In this document: one piece after another, positions 16,807-25,989 of the stretch
Numbering within the stretch: position 1 is the first letter of the stretch
How the letters are laid out: the number at the start of each line of letters is the position of its first letter
Origin: SABY01 sp964593705
GTDB taxonomy: Bacteria > Bacteroidota > Bacteroidia > Bacteroidales > 4484-276
DNA length: 64,000 nt
NCBI GenBank assembly: GCA_964593705.1
Contig: CAZQIV010000014.1
Span: 1 to 64,000 of the forward strand
Reading direction: 5' to 3'
Translations under genes and position numbers: made by a program
Notes under the pieces: generated by a model
Databases searched by the model: none
Seen by the model: the letters and a program-made list of their open reading frames with translations, nothing else
What the model was told of the DNA's origin: nothing

Positions 16807-18345
16807 ATGTTTAAAGGACATCCGAAAGGATTGATTGCGGCGGCACTCGCAAATATGGGTGAACGCTTTGGATTTTATACAATGATGGCTATCCTGTCGT
16901 TGTTTATTGTATCAAAATTCGGGCTGGATGTAACTACTACCGGCTACATTTACGCTACGTTTTATGCCCTGATTTATATTTTGTCTTTAGTTGGTGGTAT
17001 TATTGCCGATAAAACCAAAAACTTTAAAGGAACCATTTTGGTAGGCTTAATAGTCATGTCATTGGGTTATTTAATAATGGCTATTCCTACTCCTACTCCT
17101 GTTCCAAACATGACCCTGTACCTTACCATAACTTTGGTTGGATTATTTGTAATTGCCTTTGGTAACGGTTTATTTAAAGGAAACCTGCAGGCTTTGGTTG
17201 GCCAGATGTACGACCAGGGTAATTATAGCGATGAAAAAAGAGGTGCCGGATTCCAGATTTTTTACATGTTTATCAATGTTGGTGCTGTTGTTGCCCCATT
17301 CATTGCACCTGGAATCAGAACATGGTGGTTAAAACAACACGATTTCCTTTATAATGCGGATCTTCCTGCACTTTGTCATTCTCAGCTTAATGGCAATATT
17401 TCAGCCGATTCAGCTGAGAAATTCCAACTGTGGGCCAATGAAGCAACTGTAGTTGGAACACAGACTGACCTGAATGCTTTTGCAAATAACTATCTGAATG
17501 TTTTTACTGAAGGATTTCATTATGCGTTTGGTATTGCAATTATAGCTATGGCAATTTCATTTGTTATTTATTTGTATAACAAAAAACGTTTCCCCGATCC
17601 AGGTACTGTTGTTGTAAAGAAAGATGATAAAGGTAATGATATTAAGGAAATTAAAATGGACATTAAAGAAGTCCGTCAACGTATTTATGCATTGTTAGCT
17701 GTTTATGGTGTAGTAATTTTCTTCTGGTTTTCCTTCCATCAAAATGGATTAACACTTACATTCTTTGCCCGTGATTATACAAACCTGAGTTTTATGGGAA
17801 TTAATTTATCTGTTGAATCCTTCCAGGCCATGAACCCATTCTTTGTAGTATTCTTAACACCTCTTGTAGTTGCATTATTTGGATGGTTGAAGAACAAGGG
17901 TATTGAACCTTCAACTCCTAAAAAAATTGCAATCGGTATGTTTATCGCTGCATCAGCCTACGTTTTAATGTCGTTAGGATCAATGCATCTCCCTTTATAT
18001 TCAAGCATAAATCCTGATATGGGTGGTACTCCGCTTGATGATGCTCAAAAAGTAACTCCTCTCTTATTGTTGGGCACATATTTTATTCTAACAGTTGCTG
18101 AGTTATTTATCAGCCCTCTTGGAATTGCCTTTGTTTCTAAAGTTGCTCCACCACAATACCAGGGGCTTATGCAGGGTGGTTGGCTTGGTGCCACAGCGTT
18201 GGGCAACCAGTTATTATTTTTTGGTGCTATTTTTTATACCACTATTCCTTTATGGATAACATGGGGCGTATTTGTGGGAGTTTGTTTGATTTCAATGACA
18301 ATGATGCTCTTTATGTTAAAATGGCTTGAAAGAGTTTCTGCGTAG
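16807..18345 (+). CDS. Proton-dependent oligopeptide transporter (POT/PTR family)
   Basis: 512 residues with about 12-14 membrane segments. The family ExxER-type start (MGERFGFYTMMAILSLF) is present at residues 18-34, with FYMFINVGAVVAPFIAPGI and the late FISPLGIAFVSKVAPPQYQGLMQGGW region. It imports di- and tripeptides using the proton gradient across the inner membrane. A central charged loop (about 265-295) is typical of the Bacteroidetes members. It stands alone between its own AT-rich leader and a strong terminator. Confidence 0.93.
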   Translation: MFKGHPKGLIAAALANMGERFGFYTMMAILSLFIVSKFGLDVTTTGYIYATFYALIYILSLVGGIIADKTKNFKGTILVGLIVMSLGYLIMAIPTPTPVPNMTLYLTITLVGLFVIAFGNGLFKGNLQALVGQMYDQGNYSDEKRGAGFQIFYMFINVGAVVAPFIAPGIRTWWLKQHDFLYNADLPALCHSQLNGNISADSAEKFQLWANEATVVGTQTDLNAFANNYLNVFTEGFHYAFGIAIIAMAISFVIYLYNKKRFPDPGTVVVKKDDKGNDIKEIKMDIKEVRQRIYALLAVYGVVIFFWFSFHQNGLTLTFFARDYTNLSFMGINLSVESFQAMNPFFVVFLTPLVVALFGWLKNKGIEPSTPKKIAIGMFIAASAYVLMSLGSMHLPLYSSINPDMGGTPLDDAQKVTPLLLLGTYFILTVAELFISPLGIAFVSKVAPPQYQGLMQGGWLGATALGNQLLFFGAIFYTTIPLWITWGVFVGVCLISMTMMLFMLKWLERVSA

Positions 18346-18374
18346 CAATTATTTATTGCAATAAATACTTATCC

Positions 18375-18413
18375 AAAAAGGGGATGAATTTTGAAAATTC
18401 ATCCCCTTTTTTT
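18375..18413 (+). terminator. Intrinsic terminator after the peptide transporter
   Basis: Stem AAAAGGGGATGAATTTT / GAAAATTCATCCCCTTTT followed by a T-run. Nearly perfect, and likely active in both directions. Confidence 0.88.
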
Positions 18414-18448
18414 CATTTTGAGTAATATTGTAGCCTAAACTTCTTTAC

Positions 18449-19405
18449 ATGCCAGATTTTTCTTTTCCATGGGGACACGGTCGACCATTCAACGCTTACG
18501 CCCAATACTTCGAAAAAGAATTTGGTGGGCGGGTACAAAAGGTAACAATTGATGCCGGTTTTACCTGCCCCAACCGTGATGGCACCAAAGGACGAGGCGG
18601 CTGCACTTATTGCAACAACGAAGCTTTTAACCCATCCTATTGCTCACCCGAAAAATCAATCAACCAGCAAATTACCGAGGGTATCCGATTCCACAAAAAC
18701 CGTTACCGCCGTGCCGAAAAATTCCTTGCCTATTTTCAGGCCTATTCAAATACCTACGACAGCCTCGAAAATTTGAAACGCAGGTACGACCAGGCACTAG
18801 AAGTTGAAAATGTGGTGGGGCTTGTTATCGGAACACGCCCTGATTGTATTGATAAAGAAAAGTTGCGATATTTTGCCGATATAGCAAAAACACATTACGT
18901 GATTATCGAATACGGGCTGGAGTCGTGTTATGATGAAAGCCTTGTGAAAATAAACCGGGGTCATAGTTTTCAGGATTCAAAAAACGCCATCGAACTCACT
19001 GCTTCGTATGGTTTAAAAACCGGAGCCCACATAATCTTTGGCTTGCCCGGCGAAACCAGGCAAATGATGATTGATGAAGCTGAGATTTTATCAAAACTGC
19101 CTCTCACTACCTTGAAACTACATCAGCTTCAAATTGTTAAAAACACAAAAATGGCAAAGGATTTTGCAGATGATCCGGGGCAGTTCACATTTTATAGTTT
19201 AGAAGAATACATTGAACTTGTAATCTGTTTTCTTGAAAACCTTTCCCCATCCATTGTTATTGAGCGCTTTGCAGGTGAGGTGCCCCCACGTTTCCTGACA
19301 GGGCCAAATTGGGGAATTATTAGATATGATCAGGTTTTGCAAAAAATTGAAAAATCGTTAATACAACGAAATAGCTGGCAGGGAAAATCGTTTTTGAAAT
19401 TTTAG
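18449..19405 (+). CDS. TIGR01212/YhcC family radical SAM protein
   Basis: 318 residues. It opens with the family block GRPFNAYAQYFEKEFGGRVQKV. The radical SAM cysteines lie in CPNRDGTKGRGGCTYCNNEAF, where the widely spaced first Cys is characteristic of this Elp3-related family. GLESCYDESLVKINRGHS and HIIFGLPGE follow. The [4Fe-4S] cluster cleaves S-adenosylmethionine; the substrate of YhcC proteins is not firmly known. Single gene, with the start at the ATG opening MPDFSFPWG. Confidence 0.92.
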   Translation: MPDFSFPWGHGRPFNAYAQYFEKEFGGRVQKVTIDAGFTCPNRDGTKGRGGCTYCNNEAFNPSYCSPEKSINQQITEGIRFHKNRYRRAEKFLAYFQAYSNTYDSLENLKRRYDQALEVENVVGLVIGTRPDCIDKEKLRYFADIAKTHYVIIEYGLESCYDESLVKINRGHSFQDSKNAIELTASYGLKTGAHIIFGLPGETRQMMIDEAEILSKLPLTTLKLHQLQIVKNTKMAKDFADDPGQFTFYSLEEYIELVICFLENLSPSIVIERFAGEVPPRFLTGPNWGIIRYDQVLQKIEKSLIQRNSWQGKSFLKF

Positions 19406-19509
19406 ACTAAAAAAGGGGATTTCGCCCTATTTGGTTGAAATGATTAACTTTGCAGCTTATTATTAAAAATTAAAATTCACTATTTTTCAAAACTAAATTA
19501 TTAATTATT

Positions 19510-22500
19510 ATGCTTAGAAAATTACAATTATTAATGCTCTTCGTGGCCATTTCGTTGGCCTCTTTTGCACAAGACTGGATCGAAGTAAGTTCTGATCTGC
19601 CCAGTGGGCAAGGTATCGGACAAATTTCGGTTGGCATGAACAACAGCACCACCTTATGGGCAGTTGCTATTGATGCAACAGGTGCTATCATTGATGGCTT
19701 TACCCGCTCAACTGATGGAGGCCAAACCTGGACTTCAGGAACTTTTAATGCCGGAACAGGCCTTTCAATGATTTTTGCTATGGATGCAAGCACTTGTTGG
19801 GCAGTATTTAATACCGGTGCAACCCAGGGACTTTACAAAACCACTGATGGTGGAGCAACATGGGTCAAAAAAGGTACGGCTTATGGTAGTTCATCATTTG
19901 CCAACGTAATTCATTTTTTTAATGATAACGATGGCTTTGCACAAGGTGACCCGGTTGATGGATACTACGAACTTTACACCACAAGCGATGGTGGCGAAAG
20001 CTGGACAAGAGTGGCTGAGGCCAATATTCCCGTTCCAACAACTGGCGAGTATGGAATTACCGGAAATTACTCAGCTGTTGGAAACAGTATTTGGTGGGGA
20101 TCCAACCAGGGTCGTATCTTCTACTCATCTGATAAAGGGATGACCTGGGGAACTACGCTTACTCCCTTCGGTACTACAAATGTTGTACAACCCCTGTTTA
20201 AAAGCGAAACCGTTGGTATCGCTTTCCGTTCATATCTTAACATGGGTATAGAACCCGAATTGGATGTAACCACCGATGGTGGTGTAACATGGGCATCAGT
20301 TTTTGTAAATGGTTCAATGTATGCCCGTTGGTTCGATTTCATTCCCGGAACTACCGGAACATGGCTTGGAAGCTCTTCAGAACCTACCTTCGAAGGCATC
20401 GGCTTTTCACTGGATGATGGTGCCAACTGGAACGATCTTACTGTTGGTGTTCCTGTTCAGGCTCCTGAATTTATGGATAACCAAACCGGATGGGCCGGAA
20501 CATGGTCTGACGGAAGTTCAACAGGTATTCTTATTTACAACGGCGACCCAATTGGTGGTGGCAGCGGCGCTGAAATCACCGAAGATTTTGAAAGTTATAC
20601 CGCCGGTGGAAAAGTTGCTGAACAAGCTCTTGCCCAAGGGTTGGATTACTGGACTGTATGGAGTGGTGATAGCGGAGCTGGTGGCGCAGAAGACGGCACA
20701 GTTTCAACCGAACAAACCTTCACAGGTGCTAATGCAGTGATGATTGATGGCCTTAACGACCTCGTGATGAAATTCGGCGACAAAACAGCAGGTAAATACG
20801 CAGTTGATTTTTATATGTATATTCCTTCAGGATTTGTTGGATATTACAACCTTCTCCAGGCGTGGGCTCCCGGTGGAACCGGCGCAACATGGGGAATGGA
20901 AATTTATTTCGACCCGGGTGGAATTGCAAATGTTACTTGCGCCGCTACCACTAATTACACATCATTTAACTATCCCTACGATACATGGTTCCACATGGAA
21001 AACATTATCAACCTTAATACTGACGAAGCTACACTTATAGCCGATGGAACCGAAATTGCTACATGGGAATGGAGTCTTGGTGCCTCAGGTGGTGGACTTA
21101 ACCAATTGGCCGCGATGGATCTTTATGCCGCCACAACCAATGGAACACCTAAATTCTTTATGGACGACATCCAACTAATCGAGCTTGAACCTCCAGTAGG
21201 CCCTTCAAATATCGTTGTTGCCCCTGCATCATTTAGTGTTGAATTAGATGCCGGCACTTCAACAAGCGAAACCCTCACTATTTCAAATACCGGAATTGCA
21301 AGCCTGGTTTGGAATGCCTTCCCCAATTTCTCGATGAATGTTTTGGATGCCACCGGAAGCGAAGTTGCTCCTAACTATAAATCAGTTGAGATTCCTGATG
21401 TTCAAATTACCGAAGGAACACGCATTCCCAATCCCGGTAATAGCGATGATATGGTTACACTTAACTATGATGGCGACAACGCTAGTGCTGTTGGCCTTAC
21501 CAATGGTGGAACCTTCCAGTTTGGAGCCATGTTCCCGACCAATATGACCAATGCTTATATCAATATGGAAATTAATGAGGTACAGGTTTATGTTAATGAT
21601 GTAGTAACAGCCTCCAAAATTTATGTTTATGGACATGGTTCCGCAGGAGCTCCCGGTGCAATATTGCATGAGCAGAGTTTTACTGCCATTATTGGCTGGA
21701 ACAACATTACACTTACAAGCCCTGTAGAAATTAGCGGTGGCGACATCTGGGTTACCTGCGAAGTTAGCCACGATGCTGATATGTTCCCGGCAGGCTGCGA
21801 TGCAGGCCTGCACGTAGAAAATGGCGATTGGTTTAAATCAGGCGCTTCATGGGTGCCAATGCATATTGCCAACCCTGTACTTGATGCCAACTGGAACATT
21901 CGTGCAATTGCCGAAGGTACTCCCATGGATGCATGGATTATGTTAAACCCCAATTCAGGCGAAACTGCCAGCGGAGATTCTGATGATGTAACTGTAACTT
22001 TTGATGCCAGCGATTTAACCGAAGGTACTTACAGCGCTAATATTGTTGTAAACAGCAACGATCCTGACATGCCCGTTACTATGGTTCCTGTTACACTCCA
22101 GGTTACCGGTAGCGGTAACTTCCCAATAATCGATGTAGATCCGATGTCCTTGTCATTTGCCCTTGGGTATTTTGAGCAGGATACAAAAGATTTGAATGTT
22201 TCAAACGATGGTACCGCTAACCTGAACGTAAACATGAGTATTACTTATGGTGCTGATGCCGCTACTCCATCCATAACACCCATCGAAGAATATGTGAATA
22301 TGATTAGCCCTGACCAGCTTGGCCTTGCTAATACCGTCAATCCTACTCCATCGCCCAATGTTACCGATGACGAGGTGATAAGATATGATAACGGTGTCAA
22401 TGATGATGCTATTGGCTTAACCGGCGGTGGTACTTTCGAGGTTTCTGCTTACTGGCCTGCTTCAGCAATGGGTCAGTATGCCGGTATGGAACTTACTCAA

Positions 22501-23295
22501 ATTGAAGTTTTCATCAACGACATGCCTTCATCGTTTATAGTTAAGATATACGGACAGGGTAGCACTACTGTTCCTGGCACCCTTCTGCACGAAGAAACTG
22601 TAGCTGTAAGCCCACTGGGGTGGAACACTATCCAACTCTCCTCACCGGTTGGTATTACCGGTAATGACATCTGGATTGGCTACTCATTAACCCACGCCGC
22701 CGATGAATTTGCTGCTGGTTGTGATGCCGGCCCTGCTGTTGCAGGTTTTGGCGACATGATTTCGCTGGATGGCACGAGCTTCGAGCCTATGTCAGGATTA
22801 GGCCTTAACTACAACTGGAACATTGCTGCTACGCTTAGCGGTGAAGTTCAGATTGAGTGGCTGAGCATCGACCCAATGTCGGGCATGGTACCCGCTGGCA
22901 ACACGCTTACTTTTCCTGTAACTGCTAACTCAACACCATTTGGTGGTCCAACAGATGAAACTTATTATGCTTCTATCTGGATTGCATCCAACGATCCGGT
23001 TACTCCAATGGTTGAAGTACCTGTAACGCTTCAATTCCCTGTGGGCATGAGAGATCTGTACAGCGATGCTTATATTATGATGTTCCCTAATCCTGCGAGC
23101 AACATGTTTAATATTTCGACAAACTATGACATGAGCAATGTTAAAGTTGTTAATCAACTGGGTCAGGTAGTATTGGAGCAAACACCAAACAGCAAAACAG
23201 TAAGCGTAAATACAGGCCAACTACAAGCAGGTATTTATTTTGTGAAGGTTATCTCCGAAGCCGGAGAATCCACACATAAGCTGATTGTTGAATAA
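19510..23295 (+). CDS. T9SS cargo with Asp-box repeats
   Basis: 1261 residues. After a signal peptide (cleavage near ISLASFAQD), residues about 60-330 hold Asp-box (BNR) motifs of the S/T-x-D-x-G-x-T/S-W type (STDGGQTW, TTDGGATW, TSDGGESW, SSDKGMTW, TTDGGVTW, SLDDGANW), indicating a beta-propeller as in sialidases and photosystem-assembly-like proteins. A LamG-like jelly-roll (about 355-560) follows, then two similar beta-sandwich modules (around 655-780 and 955-1090) separated by Ig-like repeats. The final 80 residues (FPNPASNMFNIS ... GIYFVKV) are a type A T9SS sorting domain, so the protein is secreted and surface-attached or released. No glycosidase active site is evident. Confidence 0.88.
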   Translation: MLRKLQLLMLFVAISLASFAQDWIEVSSDLPSGQGIGQISVGMNNSTTLWAVAIDATGAIIDGFTRSTDGGQTWTSGTFNAGTGLSMIFAMDASTCWAVFNTGATQGLYKTTDGGATWVKKGTAYGSSSFANVIHFFNDNDGFAQGDPVDGYYELYTTSDGGESWTRVAEANIPVPTTGEYGITGNYSAVGNSIWWGSNQGRIFYSSDKGMTWGTTLTPFGTTNVVQPLFKSETVGIAFRSYLNMGIEPELDVTTDGGVTWASVFVNGSMYARWFDFIPGTTGTWLGSSSEPTFEGIGFSLDDGANWNDLTVGVPVQAPEFMDNQTGWAGTWSDGSSTGILIYNGDPIGGGSGAEITEDFESYTAGGKVAEQALAQGLDYWTVWSGDSGAGGAEDGTVSTEQTFTGANAVMIDGLNDLVMKFGDKTAGKYAVDFYMYIPSGFVGYYNLLQAWAPGGTGATWGMEIYFDPGGIANVTCAATTNYTSFNYPYDTWFHMENIINLNTDEATLIADGTEIATWEWSLGASGGGLNQLAAMDLYAATTNGTPKFFMDDIQLIELEPPVGPSNIVVAPASFSVELDAGTSTSETLTISNTGIASLVWNAFPNFSMNVLDATGSEVAPNYKSVEIPDVQITEGTRIPNPGNSDDMVTLNYDGDNASAVGLTNGGTFQFGAMFPTNMTNAYINMEINEVQVYVNDVVTASKIYVYGHGSAGAPGAILHEQSFTAIIGWNNITLTSPVEISGGDIWVTCEVSHDADMFPAGCDAGLHVENGDWFKSGASWVPMHIANPVLDANWNIRAIAEGTPMDAWIMLNPNSGETASGDSDDVTVTFDASDLTEGTYSANIVVNSNDPDMPVTMVPVTLQVTGSGNFPIIDVDPMSLSFALGYFEQDTKDLNVSNDGTANLNVNMSITYGADAATPSITPIEEYVNMISPDQLGLANTVNPTPSPNVTDDEVIRYDNGVNDDAIGLTGGGTFEVSAYWPASAMGQYAGMELTQIEVFINDMPSSFIVKIYGQGSTTVPGTLLHEETVAVSPLGWNTIQLSSPVGITGNDIWIGYSLTHAADEFAAGCDAGPAVAGFGDMISLDGTSFEPMSGLGLNYNWNIAATLSGEVQIEWLSIDPMSGMVPAGNTLTFPVTANSTPFGGPTDETYYASIWIASNDPVTPMVEVPVTLQFPVGMRDLYSDAYIMMFPNPASNMFNISTNYDMSNVKVVNQLGQVVLEQTPNSKTVSVNTGQLQAGIYFVKVISEAGESTHKLIVE

Positions 23296-23322
23296 TGAAA
23301 CAATATTTTTGATTTTTAATTT

Positions 23323-23354
23323 AAGTCCCGGTATCCTTGCCGGGACTTTTTTTT
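23323..23354 (+). terminator. Intrinsic terminator after the Asp-box protein
   Basis: Stem AAGTCCCGG / CCGGGACTT with an eight-base loop, then a T-tract. Confidence 0.88.
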
Positions 23355-23769
23355 ATCAGGAAATTTGTAATTATTTAGGTGGTGGAATTGAATACCAAAT
23401 CATCATGACCCCATCACCAACCCTTCCCCTGAAGGAGAAGGGAGACCAGCCGCACAAGCTCCTGCAGCGGTCAGTGCGATGGCATCCTCCCTTTTCAGGG
23501 GGATTCCGAAAGCTTTCGGGAAGAGGGGGTATTAGATAGCAGCCATTTGATTGGGGACGGATAAAACAGCTAAATAACTACAGAATTTTTATTTAATAAT
23601 TACATCCATGCATCTCCCGAAAAATCGGGACAGGCGTGGCCATTTTACTAAAATTACATTCGTGCATCAGTGGCCATTTTACTAATATTTCATCCGTGCA
23701 TCAGTGGCCATTTTACTACTTTTTTATCAGTGGCCATTTTACTAATATTTCATCCGTGGAATTAAAAAA
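23355..23769. repeat. Gap with tandem repeat and GC-rich patch
   Basis: 23400-23530 carries a GC-rich stretch with complementary CCTTCCCCTGAAGGAGAAGG-type pieces and CCGAAAGCTTTCGG, but no gene. 23607-23760 is the tandem array described separately. Confidence 0.6.
23607..23760 (+). repeat. Tandem array GTGCATCAGTGGCCATTTTACTA, one unit interrupted
   Basis: GTGGCCATTTTACTA begins at 23636, 23670, 23704 and 23730 (spacing 34, 34 and 26). Complete units read CGTGCATC-A-GTGGCC. In the first, TGCATC and GTGGCC are separated by TCCCGAAAAATCGGGACAGGC (23615-23635), a palindrome with an ACAGGC tail. The array ends immediately before the next start codon. Confidence 0.85.
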
Positions 23770-24105
23770 ATGAAAGAGCAAACATTTTTTGAGCAGGTTT
23801 ACGAAGTAGTTAAACTCATCCCCAATGGCAGGGTAACAAGTTATGGAGCCATAGCCAAATACCTCGGCACGGGTGGTTCATCACGCATGGTGGGCTGGGC
23901 TATGAATGCTTCGCACACTGCTGTTGAGAACATTCCCGCACACCGGGTGGTGAACAGAATTGGTATGCTTACAGGGAAACACCATTTTGGCAGCCCGGAG
24001 CTAATGCAGCAACTATTAGAAAGCGAAGGAATAAATGTGGTAAATGATATAATTATTGATTTCGAAAAACACTTCTGGAATCCAATGGATGGGATGACAT
24101 TGTAG
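23770..24105 (+). CDS. Alkyltransferase-like (ATL) DNA-binding protein
   Basis: 111 residues matching the C-terminal DNA-binding domain of O6-alkylguanine-DNA alkyltransferase: FFEQVYEVVKLIPNGRVTSYGAIA, the helix-turn-helix with RMVGWAM, and IPAHRVV at residues 55-61. The catalytic motif PCHRV reads PAHRV, so the acceptor Cys is Ala57. Proteins with this change (Atl1/eAtl) cannot dealkylate; they bind alkylated guanine and recruit nucleotide excision repair. It ends with the family's WxP-like segment. Single gene, preceded directly by a tandem repeat array. Confidence 0.9.
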   Translation: MKEQTFFEQVYEVVKLIPNGRVTSYGAIAKYLGTGGSSRMVGWAMNASHTAVENIPAHRVVNRIGMLTGKHHFGSPELMQQLLESEGINVVNDIIIDFEKHFWNPMDGMTL

Positions 24106-24207
24106 TTTGTGGTATTCAACCGGCTGCATCGAAAGTACAATAACTATTAATGACAATAAATTACGGCGAAGCCCAATGACGCGGAGCAAATCACAGCGTA
24201 GCCTGAC

Positions 24208-25155
24208 CTACCCCTCTCTCCATTCCACAATACTTCCCCTGTCTTTATTATGCATGAATTCCGGAACACAACTTTGCACTTCTTTAAAAAGTAATTTAAT
24301 AAGACGATCCTTGGCGAAATTTCTTGAGAAAATCAGGCTCACCTCCCGAAGCGGTTTATAATTATCAAACGATCGTATCTGGTGTTGTTTTGAATCGGGC
24401 AAATCCATCACCGCTATCTCGGGCAAAAGTGTAAACCCACCCTCCTTGTCGATGATTTTCATCAGGGTATCGAGCGAGCCACCCTCAAATTCAAAAGGCA
24501 AATCGCTTTCAGCATTTTCAGGAATCGAACAAAGGTTGATTACCTGATCGCGAAAACAATGGCCATCAGATAAAAGCCAGATTTCAGGCGTTTCCACATC
24601 CTTAATCAATATCTCTGTTTTATTTATCAAGCGATGATCAGCACTGGCATAAATTTTCATCTCCTCATAAAATATGGGCCATTCTTTAAACCTGCTATCA
24701 TGGTAAGGAGTAACAAAAATGCCGGCGTCAAGCTTATCATTTAAAAGATCTTCGGCAATTTTTTCGGTTATCATTTCCCGAATTGAAAATTGAACTTCAG
24801 GATATTTTTTTTTGAAATTACCGGCAAACCTGGGCAGGAGGTAGGGAGCAAGCGTAGGAATAATTCCTATCCGCATTTTCCCTGAAATTCGTTGATGAAA
24901 CACCTCAATAATCTCCGAAATCCTACGGCTGTGATGCAAAACCAACTTGCCCTGTTCAATTATTTTCCGGCCTACTTCCGTGGGAATAACAGGTTTTTTT
25001 GTCCTGTCGAAAATAACAACCCCCAAATCTTCCTCCAGCTTCTTTATCTGCATACTCAAAGTAGGTTGTGTTACAAAACACGCCTCGGATGCTTTTACAA
25101 AATTCTTAAATTTTTCGACAGCAACAATGTATTCAAGTTGAATTAGTGTAATCAT
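24208..25155 (-). CDS. oxyR: LysR-type regulator, OxyR-like
   Basis: 315 residues. The N-terminal winged helix-turn-helix (MITLIQLEYIVAVEKFKNFVKASEACFVTQPTLSMQIKK region, residues 1-60) and a periplasmic-binding-like effector domain are typical of LysR proteins. GHCFRDQVINLC supplies the two Cys expected of OxyR (H-C-x~7-C), the peroxide-sensing pair. It is divergent from a peroxiredoxin gene, with an ATAG-N7-CTAT operator-like site between them. The ATG at 25155 is used rather than an upstream TTG. Assignment to OxyR rests on the Cys pair and the neighbour. Confidence 0.88.
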   Translation of the reverse strand: MITLIQLEYIVAVEKFKNFVKASEACFVTQPTLSMQIKKLEEDLGVVIFDRTKKPVIPTEVGRKIIEQGKLVLHHSRRISEIIEVFHQRISGKMRIGIIPTLAPYLLPRFAGNFKKKYPEVQFSIREMITEKIAEDLLNDKLDAGIFVTPYHDSRFKEWPIFYEEMKIYASADHRLINKTEILIKDVETPEIWLLSDGHCFRDQVINLCSIPENAESDLPFEFEGGSLDTLMKIIDKEGGFTLLPEIAVMDLPDSKQHQIRSFDNYKPLREVSLIFSRNFAKDRLIKLLFKEVQSCVPEFMHNKDRGSIVEWREG

Positions 25156-25177
25156 AATCAATGGTTTTTGCAAAAGT

Positions 25178-25192
25178 ATAGTTTTTATCTAT
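25178..25192. promoter_or_regulatory. OxyR-type half-operator ATAG-N7-CTAT
   Basis: ATAG (25178-25181), seven bases and CTAT (25189-25192) match the inner pair of the OxyR consensus. Further tetrads downstream are degenerate. It overlaps TACTTTTG on the minus strand, a candidate -7 box for oxyR, which would fit autoregulation. Confidence 0.45.
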
Positions 25193-25212
25193 AATAATAT
25201 AAATTAATTCGA

Positions 25213-25244
25213 TTTGTTTTATATTTAATTATACTATATTTTTG
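25213..25244 (+). promoter_or_regulatory. Promoter for peroxiredoxin
   Basis: TTTG (25213-25216), a 20-base spacer and TATTTTTG (25237-25244) fit the Bacteroidetes consensus, 36 bases before the ATG at 25280. Confidence 0.55.
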
Positions 25245-25279
25245 CATCCTAATTATTAACAAATTAAAATTTAAAACAA

Positions 25280-25936
25280 ATGGAAGAACAAACTCAAATG
25301 CAAGTACAACAAATGCCAAGAATTGGCGACATGGCTCCCGATTTCAAAGCCGTAACCACACAAGGTGAAATTGAATTTTCGGAATACAACAAAGGAAGTT
25401 GGGTAATACTATTTTCCCATCCTGCGGATTTTACCCCGGTTTGTACCACCGAAATGTCTGAATTCGCTAAACAAGAAGGCGAATTTGCCAAGTGGAACAC
25501 CAAATTAATGGGTTTAAGTATCGACAGTATTCACTCGCATATTGCATGGGTGAATAATGTGAAAAAAAATCTTGGTATTACCATGAGATTCCCCATTATT
25601 GCCGATATCGACATGAAAGTTGCAAATCTTTACGGAATGGTTCAGCCAGGCGAATCAGAAACAGCCGCGGTACGTGCAGTATTCTTTATTGATCCTCACG
25701 GAAAAATAAGATTAATCATGTACTACCCGCTCAATATTGGAAGAAATATGGATGAGATCTGGCGTGTACTAAAAGCACTCCAGGCTTCAGATGAAAATGG
25801 CGTTGCCATGCCACTCAACTGGCAGCCGGGCGACAAAGTAATCGTTCCCCCACCAAAAACTGTTGACGAGATGGAAGAGCGTGAAGCCAGCGATTATGAA
25901 ATGGTTGATTTTTATCTCGCCAAGAAAGAGATTTAA
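25280..25936 (+). CDS. Peroxiredoxin, Prx6-like
   Basis: 218 residues that reduce hydrogen peroxide and organic peroxides. The active site P-x3-T-x2-C is HPADFTPVCTTE, with peroxidatic Cys55. The long C-terminal extension (NWQPGDKVIVPPP) and RMFFIDPHGKIR-type segment (here RAVFFIDPHGKIRLI) are features of the Prx6 subfamily. No second conserved Cys is seen, so it is probably a one-Cys enzyme. It is transcribed divergently from the OxyR-like gene, which is the expected regulator, and is followed by a terminator. Confidence 0.93.
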   Translation: MEEQTQMQVQQMPRIGDMAPDFKAVTTQGEIEFSEYNKGSWVILFSHPADFTPVCTTEMSEFAKQEGEFAKWNTKLMGLSIDSIHSHIAWVNNVKKNLGITMRFPIIADIDMKVANLYGMVQPGESETAAVRAVFFIDPHGKIRLIMYYPLNIGRNMDEIWRVLKALQASDENGVAMPLNWQPGDKVIVPPPKTVDEMEEREASDYEMVDFYLAKKEI

Positions 25937-25957
25937 TATCAATGTGCTTTAAGGGTT

Positions 25958-25986
25958 AGGCCGGGGTTATTTCCGGCCTTTTTTTA
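25958..25986 (+). terminator. Intrinsic terminator after peroxiredoxin
   Basis: Stem AGGCCGG / CCGGCCT with an eight-base loop, then TTTTTTT. Confidence 0.88.
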
Positions 25987-25989
25987 TAA

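Noticed and set aside
23607..23760. CRISPR-like repeat-spacer array
   Set aside because: Units are head-to-tail tandem repeats with near-identical intervals rather than unique spacers, and no cas genes are nearby. The same holds for 41592-41695.
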